From the NCBI GenBank assembly GCA_027483175.1, contig JAIXVE010000348.1:1-32944 (forward strand): 32,944 nt of DNA, in the 5' to 3' direction. The DNA is from Verrucomicrobiaceae bacterium. Its GTDB lineage: Bacteria; Verrucomicrobiota; Verrucomicrobiia; Verrucomicrobiales; V1-33. The notes below the pieces were generated by a model that saw only the letters and a list, made by a program, of their open reading frames with translations, was not told where the DNA came from and did not search any database. This document shows, piece after piece, positions 7,789 to 13,781 of the stretch (the first letter of the stretch is position 1; every line of letters begins with the position of its first letter). A program made the translations under genes and the position numbers.

Positions 7789-8769
7789 TCAGGATGATTT
7801 GACGGCTGCCAGCAGCGGCTCCAACGCCGGAAACTCCCGGATGAAACCCGCCGCCTTCGCGTTCTCCACCATCTTCTCCAGCGACACCCGCGACACTTCA
7901 TTCGTCAGCACCACCCGCGACAGCGCATTGTCCAGCACCGCCGCCTTCGGCGCCCGCGTCGTCAGCGCCGTCAGCTCCGCCACAATCAATTCCCTCGCCT
8001 CCGCCGCATTCGCCTGAATCCATTCCGTCAGCTCCCGGTGCGCCGCCGCCAGCTTCGCCGCCAGCTCGCCACGCCCGCTCAGAAACTCCGCCCCGCACAC
8101 CAGCATCGTCACGTTCGTCTCCATGTCCTTCAGGAAATTCACCGCCCCAGCCTCCAGTTCCAGCACACTGGCAAACGGCTCCGGTGCCCACGCCGCATCC
8201 AGCGACCCCGCCTGGAACATCGCCAGCAGATCCGCATTCTGTACCGGCAGAATCGTCGCCTCCCCACCCGTCTGCGTCACCTTGATCCCGTTCGCCGCCA
8301 GCAGCGCCCGCAATTGCACGTCCTGCGTGTTCCCTAACTGAGGCGTCCCAATCCGCTTGCCCCGCAAATCCCCAGCCGCCGCCACCGTTACGCCCTTCCT
8401 CACCACAATCGAACTCCCGCCATTCGCCGCCCCAGCCAGAATCCTCACATCCTTCCCCTTTGTCCGAGCATACGCATTCAGCACCGGACTCGGCCCGATG
8501 TACGTCACATCCAGCGCCCCACCCAATATCGCCTCCGTCGCCGACGGCCCCGCATTATAAGTGAACCACTCCACCGGCACCCCCAATCGCTTCTCATACC
8601 ATCCCCTCCCCAATCGGCTCAACTGATGCGCCACCAGCGCCTGCACATGCGTCACATTCGGAAAATGCCCGAACCTCACCGGCGCATCCGGAGCCACCGG
8701 CTTCTTCGCACAGGACGACACCCCGGCAGCACTCAGCGTGGAAACAGTCAGAAATCGGCGGCGGTTCAT
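7789..8769 (-). CDS. ABC importer substrate-binding lipoprotein, SsuA/NrtA-like
   Basis: The 326-residue protein captures the solute outside the inner membrane. The chosen start is the ATG at 8769, although the frame continues to 8823. It gives a clear export signal: MNRRRFLTVSTLSAAGVSSC, with a twin-arginine RRRF motif and a lipobox (V-S-S-C, lipidated Cys20). The mature part begins VRFGHFPNVTHVQALVAHQ and continues with EWFTYNAGPSATEAILGGALDVTYIGPSP, the pattern of SsuA/NrtA/TauA-like binding proteins. It is followed by GDLRGKRIGTPQLGNTQDVQLR and DAAWAPEPFAS. The purine-rich stretch GAGAGA about 10 bases before the ATG may serve ribosome binding. About 100 bases separate it from the upstream Rrf2 gene; this leader holds repeated palindromes. 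The ligand is not determinable. Confidence 0.92.
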   Translation of the reverse strand: MNRRRFLTVSTLSAAGVSSCAKKPVAPDAPVRFGHFPNVTHVQALVAHQLSRLGRGWYEKRLGVPVEWFTYNAGPSATEAILGGALDVTYIGPSPVLNAYARTKGKDVRILAGAANGGSSIVVRKGVTVAAAGDLRGKRIGTPQLGNTQDVQLRALLAANGIKVTQTGGEATILPVQNADLLAMFQAGSLDAAWAPEPFASVLELEAGAVNFLKDMETNVTMLVCGAEFLSGRGELAAKLAAAHRELTEWIQANAAEARELIVAELTALTTRAPKAAVLDNALSRVVLTNEVSRVSLEKMVENAKAAGFIREFPALEPLLAAVKSS

Positions 8770-8798
8770 AATGTTAGTCTCTCGTTTGCGCAGTTGCC

Positions 8799-8876
8799 CC
8801 GGTCGTCCGGTTCTCATCCACACATGGTTGTCTCATGTTCATTTCAACTCCGGTCTTCCGGTCAGCTGTTCATTTC
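8799..8876 (-). promoter_or_regulatory. Repeat-rich leader of the ABC importer (candidate operator or attenuator)
   Basis: Two 12-base palindromic elements, CCGGTCGTCCGG at 8799-8810 and CCGGTCTTCCGG at 8850-8861, differ at one base. Their starts are 51 bases apart, close to five helical turns. The second copy is bracketed by direct repeats TGTTCATTTC at 8836-8845 and 8867-8876; the latter overlaps the stop of the upstream Rrf2 gene. All elements lie before the binding-protein start at 8769. The spacing suits a dimeric regulator such as the adjacent Rrf2 proteins, but no known Rrf2 consensus was recognised. The elements could instead form RNA hairpins. Confidence 0.35.
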
Positions 8877-9460
8877 CCCGGCTTGAGGTGCCCCAGGTTG
8901 TTGATCAATCCCGCCAGAAACCCATCGTCAGGATCCGCATGCCTCGGCTGACCAGGCGGCTTCCTCACCGACTTCGCCTTCGCCTTCACAGGCGCTGCCA
9001 CCGCCACCGGCGCCATCCCGTCCCGCTCCAGCTTGCTCAGCGTCACCGTCACCACATCCCCCAGCGAATACCGATCCAATATCCCCGCGATCGCATTCCT
9101 CACATCAATCATCAGCATCCTCAACCCGCAGTGCTCCGCATCCGGACACGTGCACGGCTCATACGCCGTCTCACTCGCACAACCAATCGGCGCCAGCTTC
9201 CCATCCAGAAACCTCACCAACTCCCCCATCTTCGTCTCCGCAGGATCACACACCAGCCTCGCTCCCCCACTCTTCCCCCGTATCCCCTCCACGTACCCCT
9301 CCGCCTTCAAATCAGCCAGAATGTTCTCCAGAAACTTCGCCGGTATCCTCTCCTGCTCCGCCAACCGCGACACCGACACAATCGGCGACCCCGTCCGGGC
9401 CGCCACGCCCAGCCGGATCAGCGTGCGCAACGCATACTCTCCCCGTTTAGTCAGTTTCAT
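8870..9460 (-). CDS. Rrf2-family transcriptional regulator with C-terminal extension
   Basis: The 196-residue winged-helix regulator is the first gene of the minus-strand importer block. The Rrf2 pattern is clear: MKLTKRGEYALRTLIRLGVA, RIPAKFLENILADLKAEGYV, then RGKSGGARL. Cysteines 94, 103, 105 and 111 form C-x8-C-x-C-x5-C, with His110 next to the last one. This is a plausible Fe-S ligand set sharing the C-x-C-x5-C of the regulator at 5636-6088. An additional Cys71 follows the wing. Typical family members are about 150 residues. Here an Ala/Lys/Pro-rich linker and a short tail (DDGFLAGLINNLGHL) add about 45. The tail's role is unknown. Divergent transcription from the lipoprotein gene at 9586 leaves a 125-base gap that should hold its promoter. 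Confidence 0.92.
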   Translation of the reverse strand: MKLTKRGEYALRTLIRLGVAARTGSPIVSVSRLAEQERIPAKFLENILADLKAEGYVEGIRGKSGGARLVCDPAETKMGELVRFLDGKLAPIGCASETAYEPCTCPDAEHCGLRMLMIDVRNAIAGILDRYSLGDVVTVTLSKLERDGMAPVAVAAPVKAKAKSVRKPPGQPRHADPDDGFLAGLINNLGHLKPGK

Positions 9461-9585
9461 TCACCCACCCCTGAACGACTAATCTACATCAGGCAACCAG
9501 GAAATTCACTCCCCCTCCCCTCGCTTGCCCACCCCCACCCTCCACACCAACCTTCTCCACCCATTCCTCCCTCCCGCTCCCTCCC

Positions 9586-9927
9586 ATGAAGCCCCTCCCC
9601 TTCCTCCTCGCCGCTTCCCTCCTCCTCTCCCCCACCGCCTGCCTCCGCTGGCCCGGCCCCATGCCCGGAAGCTACCGCCCAGCCCTCTCCTCCGACCCCG
9701 AAATCATCGCCGCCGCCAAAGCCGCCATCTCCCTCCACAACGCCCAACCAGGCAACTCAACAGTCCACCTCCTCTCCATCCGCGAAGCCACCCAGCAGGT
9801 CGTCTCCGGCATGAACTACCGCCTCTGGCTCCGCGTCTCCGAATCCGGCCGCACCCGCACCGCCAACGCCCTCATCTACCGCGACCTCTCCGGCCACCAC
9901 TCCCTCACCTCATGGGACTGGGAATAA
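9586..9927 (+). CDS. Small lipoprotein with cystatin-like domain
   Basis: The 113-residue protein starts with a lipoprotein signal (MKPLPFLLAASLLLSPTAC, lipidated Cys19). A compact domain follows that resembles cystatins, which fold as one helix packed on a beta sheet. The helix region is PEIIAAAKAAISLHNAQPG. The next strand leads into QQVVSG (the cystatin Q-x-V-x-G hairpin loop), then MNYRLWLRVSESGRTR, and the protein ends with a Trp-containing strand (LTSWDWE). In cystatins the Q-x-V-x-G loop and a Trp loop insert into papain-type cysteine proteases. Bacterial cystatin-like lipoproteins exist, but inhibition by this one is inference. The gene stands alone between the divergent Rrf2 gene and the restriction-modification remnant. 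A generic helix-sheet fold without inhibitor function is the alternative. Confidence 0.7.
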   Translation: MKPLPFLLAASLLLSPTACLRWPGPMPGSYRPALSSDPEIIAAAKAAISLHNAQPGNSTVHLLSIREATQQVVSGMNYRLWLRVSESGRTRTANALIYRDLSGHHSLTSWDWE

Positions 9928-9984
9928 GCCCAACCTCCCAAACCACCAACCGTCCCCCAAGCAGCCCCGTTACCTTCAACGTCC

Positions 9985-10116
9985 ATCCGCCCCCTCGCTT
10001 GCACCCACCTCGACACCCTGATCACCGCCGAAACCCAAAAGCTCGAAGCCCTCAAGACCCACAGGAAAGGCCTCATGCAGCAGCTTTTCCTATCCGCTGA
10101 GGAGGTGGAGGCCTGA
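9985..10116 (+). pseudogene. hsdS: hsdS remnant (3' end of a type I RM specificity subunit)
   Basis: One frame ending in TGA at 10114-10116 reads HLDTLITAETQKLEALKTH, then RKGLMQQLF and a short acidic tail. This is the hallmark conserved helix and C-terminal segment of HsdS, which sets DNA target specificity in type I restriction-modification complexes. Only about 43 codons resemble HsdS, and the two target-recognition domains are missing. Upstream sequence at 9928-9984 shows no HsdS similarity and no start. The remnant is too short to function. Its orientation matches rhuM and the hsdM remnant downstream, which supports one decayed locus. Confidence 0.8.
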
Positions 10117-10118
10117 GC

Positions 10119-10208
10119 ATGGTTATTTCGCGGAGAATCCCATCGAACCATTTTCGTGGCATCACGAAAATGGTCGGAGCAGCCAATCCAGCCATGCCAA
10201 TGCCATGA
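10119..10208 (+). CDS. Short ORF coupled to rhuM (leader peptide or DinD-like scrap), uncertain
   Basis: An ATG two bases after the hsdS remnant stop opens a 29-codon frame that ends in TGA at 10206-10208, overlapping the rhuM ATG at 10205 (ATGA). The arrangement would couple its translation to rhuM. The central part reads SNHFRGITKMVG and is encoded by the perfect inverted repeat at 10147-10174. That phrase loosely resembles the NHF...KMV segment of DinD-type DNA-damage proteins, which often travel with restriction islands. It may therefore be a scrap of such a gene rather than a functional leader. Confidence 0.25.
   Translation: MVISRRIPSNHFRGITKMVGAANPAMPMP
10147..10174. repeat. Perfect 12-bp inverted repeat upstream of rhuM
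   Basis: The arms ACCATTTTCGTG (10147-10158) and CACGAAAATGGT (10163-10174) are perfectly complementary around a four-base GCAT loop. The hairpin lies 31 bases before the rhuM start and could hide or expose its translation start in RNA, or act as a protein-binding palindrome. No T tract follows, so it is not an intrinsic terminator. Confidence 0.85.
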
Positions 10209-11215
10209 ACAATCTGATCCTCTACACCACGGACGACGGCCGGAGCCAGATCAAGCTCCGAGCGAAAGACGAAACCGTCTGGCTGTCCCAGCGGGAGATG
10301 GCCCAACTTTTTGACGTGAGCACGGACAATGTGGGGCTGCACCTCAAGAACATCTTCGAGGACGGGGAGTTGAGCCGGGAGGCAACTACCGAGGATTCCT
10401 CGGTAGTTCAAATCGAGGGCACCCGCGAGGTCCAGCGCCCCGCCACGCTCTACAACCTCGACGCCATCCTCGCCGTGGGCTACCGGGTGCGTTCGCCGCG
10501 CGGGGTGCAATTCCGACGCTGGGCCTCCACCGTCCTCAAGGAATTCCTACTCAAGGGCTTCGTGATGGACGACGAACGCCTCAAAAATCCAGACGGCCGC
10601 CCGGATTACTTCGACGAGATGCTCGAGCGCATCCGGGACATCCGGGCGTCCGAGAAGCGCTTTTACCAGAAAGTGCGCGACCTCTTTGCCCTGAGCAGCG
10701 ACTACGATAAGACCGACAATGCCACGCAGGTCTTCTTCGCCACGGTGCAGAACCTTCTCATTTTCGCCGTGACGCGGAAAACGGCTGCGGAACTGATCAC
10801 TGCCCGGGCCAATCCCGCCGATCCCCATTTCGGCCTACTGGCTTGGAAGGGCGACAAGGTGCGAAAGGCGGACATCATCGTGGCCAAGAATTACCTCACC
10901 GAGGACGAGATCGACACCCTGAACCGGCTGGTGGTCATCTTCCTGGAAACCGCGGAACTGCGGGCCAAAAGCAAGCAGGAGACGCAGATGGCTTTCTGGA
11001 AACAGAACGTCGATCAGATCATCACCTCCAACGGCTTCCCGCTGCTCAAACACGCGGGTTCCATCAGCCACGAACAGATGGAGGAACGCACGACTGAGCT
11101 TTACCTCAAGTTCCATCAAGACCGCAAAAAGCGTGAAGCCGCCGAAGCCGACCAGGCGGACGAAACCGACCTGAAAGCCTTGGAATCCAAACTCAAGAGA
11201 CGCCCGAAGAAATGA
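10205..11215 (+). CDS. rhuM: RhuM-family protein
   Basis: The 336-residue protein belongs to the RhuM family, named after a Salmonella pathogenicity-island gene and often found inside type I restriction-modification loci. Its biochemical role is not established. The N-terminus has a DNA-binding-like segment (ETVWLSQREMAQLFDVSTDN...HLKNIFEDGEL), then the family core YNLDAILAVGYRVRSPRGVQ and FRRWASTVLKEFLLKGF. A middle region with FYQKVRDLFALSSDYD and a C-terminal helical, Lys-rich tail complete it. Length and motifs suggest it is intact. It lies between an hsdS tail and an internally deleted hsdM, overlapping the latter by four bases (ATGA). Base composition is far less C-skewed than in neighbours, which supports horizontal acquisition. 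An antitoxin- or regulator-like job for the former RM system is speculation. Confidence 0.9.
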   Translation: MNNLILYTTDDGRSQIKLRAKDETVWLSQREMAQLFDVSTDNVGLHLKNIFEDGELSREATTEDSSVVQIEGTREVQRPATLYNLDAILAVGYRVRSPRGVQFRRWASTVLKEFLLKGFVMDDERLKNPDGRPDYFDEMLERIRDIRASEKRFYQKVRDLFALSSDYDKTDNATQVFFATVQNLLIFAVTRKTAAELITARANPADPHFGLLAWKGDKVRKADIIVAKNYLTEDEIDTLNRLVVIFLETAELRAKSKQETQMAFWKQNVDQIITSNGFPLLKHAGSISHEQMEERTTELYLKFHQDRKKREAAEADQADETDLKALESKLKRRPKK

Positions 11216-11367
11216 CCGACACCAACCAGAAACAACTCGGCAACACCCTCTGGAGCATCGCCGACCAACTGCGCGGGGCCATCGAAGCCGCCATCACCGC
11301 CGCCCGCGAGAAACACAACGCCTTCCTCTCCGAACTCGGCCTGCCGCCCCTGCCTGGATCTCCATAG
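11212..11367 (+). pseudogene. hsdM: hsdM remnant with large internal deletion
   Basis: A 51-codon frame starts in an ATGA overlap with rhuM. Its first 22 residues (MTDTNQKQLGNTLWSIADQL plus RG) match the beginning of HsdM, the type I DNA methyltransferase subunit. The remaining segment (EAAITAAREKHNAFLSELG, then LPPLP) resembles HsdM C-termini. The several hundred residues between them, including the SAM-binding and NPPF catalytic motifs, are missing. The simplest reading is one in-frame deletion joining codon about 22 to the last about 28. A small expressed peptide is possible, but methyltransferase activity is not. Confidence 0.75.
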
Positions 11368-11738
11368 CATTGTCTCACTCCCTCGCCCGCTCTCGGAACC
11401 CGTAAGGCTCACCCCCCGCCCTGACTTCCGGACGCACCGACCCGAACCGGGTACTCTCTTAACGTCGCGACATCCTCGCGCCGACGAAAGAATCCAGAAA
11501 TTTCGTTGACACCGGCTTTTCCACGTCTACCTCGTCCTTAATTCCTACTGTTTGAATGTGCTTTCAAAAAAAGCTCATTCAGACCTAGGGGACGACCCTC
11601 ACCAAGGGAGTTCACAGAGTCCGGCGGCCCCAAACCCCGGAAACGCCGCGGAGCGCAACCCCACACCCGGGAACGCCTCTCCGCACCAACCGCCCGTCCG
11701 TCCCCAACCGGTCGGCAGTTTGCCCCCCGCAATCTCCC
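11368..11738 (+). other. Non-coding stretch between the RM remnant and the secreted-protein genes
   Basis: No credible gene is seen in these 371 bases on either strand; open frames here are Arg/Pro-rich shadows. The stretch includes a TTGACA (11506-11511) that could be a -35 element, although no good -10 box follows at 16-18 bases. An A-rich patch lies near 11568-11575. An imperfect GC hairpin (CGTCGCGA/TCGCGCCGACG) lies near 11463-11486. It probably holds the right edge of the acquired RM island and the promoter and leader of the gene at 11739. Confidence 0.4.
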
Positions 11739-12764
11739 ATGAACTCCTTCTTCAATTCCCTCCGTCTCCTCGCCGCCACCGCAACGCTGTCCGCAGCCGT
11801 CGCCTCCGCCGCTTCCGTCCCCGCTTCCGTCCCCGGCGACCTCTTCGTCGGCTTCCGCGCCTCCGATGGCGACGGCGCTCAAGTCTCCTACCTCGTCAAA
11901 ATCGGCCAGGACTCGGTCTTCCGCAACGCCGCCCCCGGCTCCGCCTTCGACCTCACCTCCCTCGGCAATCTCGCCACCGACCTCTCCGCCACCTTCGGCT
12001 CCTCATGGCAATCCCGCCCAGACCTCTCATGGGGCATCTTCGGCACCAGACTCTCCGTCAATTCCTCCCTCTACGCCTCACGCGCTCGGCTCTCCGCCGC
12101 CCAGCCCGCAACCGCATGGCCCGCCCTCTCCCAGAACGCTCGCAACGCCACCGCTCAATCCATCATCGACGTCCTCTCCAGCATCGGCGGCTACGACGGC
12201 AGCCAAGCCACCGCCAACAGCCCCGTCGCCACCCTCCAGCCAAATTCCTCCGCCGACAGCAGCTACTTCCGCCAGGTCGCCACCCCCGGCACCTCCGACT
12301 TCGGTAGTCTCAGCCAATGGACCAGCATCGAAGGCACCGCTGCCTCCACCCTCGACCTCTTCAGAATCTCTAGCACCGGCTCCACCTCCATCGGCTCCTT
12401 CTCCATCTCCCCCTCAGGCACCATCCGCTTCACCGCTCCCCCTGCCGCAGGCAATCAGGACTCCGACAACGATTCCTTCTCCGACGCCATCGAAGCCGTC
12501 GCCGGCACCGACCCCGCCAGCTCCTCCGACTTCCCACGCTCTCTCATCAGCTCAGCCCCGGCCGGCATCCGCATCCAAAGCGCCACCGCCGCCCCTAACC
12601 GCACCTATTCCATCGAGTACGCCACCAATCCCGGAGCCACCTCATGGTCCGTCATCGCGACCCACCAGACCGGTGCCTCCTCCGCTCGCGTTGACTTCAC
12701 CGACACCGACCCCGTCCGCCGCGCCCAGCCCTCCGGCTTCTACCGCATCCGATTCAGCAACTGA
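11739..12764 (+). CDS. Secreted protein, paralogue A: shared N-domain, calcium-type motif and C-terminal beta domain
   Basis: The 341-residue exported protein has a Sec signal peptide (MNSFFNSLRLLAATATLSAA, cleaved near ASA). Residues about 30-220 form a domain shared with the next gene: GDLFVGFRASDG-GAQVSYLVKIG, GNLATDL, SRPDLSWGIFGTR, QNARNATAQSIIDVL, and VATPGTSDFGSLSQWTSIEG. After this comes DSDNDSFSDAIEAVAGTDP, a thrombospondin type 3-like calcium-binding motif. The last about 80 residues form a beta domain (NRTYSIEYATN...SWSVIATHQTG...FYRIRFSN) of the kind that ends many secreted Verrucomicrobia proteins. Function is unknown; a surface or matrix role is plausible. It has no PEP-CTERM signal, unlike its paralogue. 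Confidence 0.8.
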   Translation: MNSFFNSLRLLAATATLSAAVASAASVPASVPGDLFVGFRASDGDGAQVSYLVKIGQDSVFRNAAPGSAFDLTSLGNLATDLSATFGSSWQSRPDLSWGIFGTRLSVNSSLYASRARLSAAQPATAWPALSQNARNATAQSIIDVLSSIGGYDGSQATANSPVATLQPNSSADSSYFRQVATPGTSDFGSLSQWTSIEGTAASTLDLFRISSTGSTSIGSFSISPSGTIRFTAPPAAGNQDSDNDSFSDAIEAVAGTDPASSSDFPRSLISSAPAGIRIQSATAAPNRTYSIEYATNPGATSWSVIATHQTGASSARVDFTDTDPVRRAQPSGFYRIRFSN

Positions 12765-12941
12765 ATCAACCGTCATCCCCTTTTCCTACCCTACCGGAAC
12801 TCCGGAGGCCTCTCCTCAACATCCACCGGAACTGACATGCTCCAGCAGCAGTTCAGCGGCACCAGCCCTCTCCAGCGCAGGTGCCCTCGGCCACCCTCAG
12901 GGAACGCTCCCGCGCCATCCCTGCTCGCCAACACCACACCA

Positions 12942-13727
12942 ATGCAATTCCCTAGCTCCTCAGTATTCGCCGCCACTCTCCTCTCCGGCCTCCTCACCTC
13001 CCACGCCGCCACCGTCGCACCCCCAGCCGCAGGCGATCTCCTCCTCGCCTTCCGCGCCGCCGGCGGTCAGGGCGCTTCCGTCTCCTACCTCGTCAACATC
13101 GGCAACGACCTAACTTTCCGCAACGCCACCCAGGGCATCCCCTTCACCGTCAGCACCGGCAACCTCGCCACAGACCTCGCCGCCACCTACGGCTCAGGCT
13201 GGAACTCTCGACCCGACCTCTTCTGGTCCGTCTTCGGAGCCCGCCAGTCCGTCAACTCGACCGTCTACGCCACCCGCGAACAACAGCCAGTCGGCTCCGC
13301 CTCCACCCCATGGCCCGGCCTCAACCAGACCGCTCGCAACGCCACCGCCACCTCCGTCATCGACGTCATCTCCGGCCTCGGCGGCTTCACCGGCAGCGAC
13401 GCCACCGCCAATAACCCCAACGCGACCTTCCAGACCAACAGCACCAGCTCAGCAAGCTACGCCCAGCAGGTCGCCACCCCCGGCACCACGGACTTTGGCA
13501 GCCTCAGCCAGTGGACCGGCATCGAAGGCTCCTTCGGCACAGGTCTCGCCGGCTCCGCTCTCGACCTCTACCGCATCGGCAGCACCGGCACCTCAACCGT
13601 CGGCACCTTCTCCTTCTCCGCTCCCGACGCCCTCGTCTTCACTCCCGTCCCGGAACCCACTACCGCCGCGCTCGCTCTCGCCGTCGGCACCCTCATCCTC
13701 ACCCGCCGTCGCCGCCCCCTCCTCTGA
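12942..13727 (+). CDS. PEP-CTERM secreted protein, paralogue B
   Basis: The 261-residue exported protein starts at the ATG at 12942. The frame extends upstream to 12837, but that part is Pro/Arg-rich and would precede the signal peptide (MQFPSSSVFAATLLSGLLTS, cleavage near SHA). The main domain repeats that of the preceding gene, with GDLLLAFRAAGGQGASVSYL, GNLATDLAATYGS, SRPDLFWSVFGAR, QTARNATATSVIDVI and GTTDFGSLSQWTGIEG. The C-terminus is a PEP-CTERM sorting signal: VPEPTT, a hydrophobic helix (ALALAVGTLIL), then TRRRR. Such signals are processed by exosortase during export, typically in exopolysaccharide-producing bacteria. No exosortase lies in this window. Function of the shared domain is unknown. 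Confidence 0.88.
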   Translation: MQFPSSSVFAATLLSGLLTSHAATVAPPAAGDLLLAFRAAGGQGASVSYLVNIGNDLTFRNATQGIPFTVSTGNLATDLAATYGSGWNSRPDLFWSVFGARQSVNSTVYATREQQPVGSASTPWPGLNQTARNATATSVIDVISGLGGFTGSDATANNPNATFQTNSTSSASYAQQVATPGTTDFGSLSQWTGIEGSFGTGLAGSALDLYRIGSTGTSTVGTFSFSAPDALVFTPVPEPTTAALALAVGTLILTRRRRPLL

Positions 13728-13781
13728 CCCTCACAATTCTTCAGCCACTCAATTCCATCTCATAACAATTACTCTCCCGCC

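Noticed and set aside
8770-8823. Upstream extension of the binding-protein gene start
   Set aside because: It would put 18 residues before a clear Tat/lipoprotein signal peptide, which must be N-terminal.
10147-10174. Intrinsic terminator after the hsdS remnant
   Set aside because: The hairpin is perfect but is not followed by a T tract, and it lies within a possible coupled ORF.
12794-12805. A third CCGG-N4-CCGG palindrome between the paralogous genes
   Set aside because: Its central bases differ from the pair at 8799-8861, it is single, and such a pattern is expected by chance in GC-rich DNA.
12837-12941. Upstream extension of the PEP-CTERM gene
   Set aside because: The extra 35 residues are Pro/Arg-rich and would precede the signal peptide beginning at 12942.
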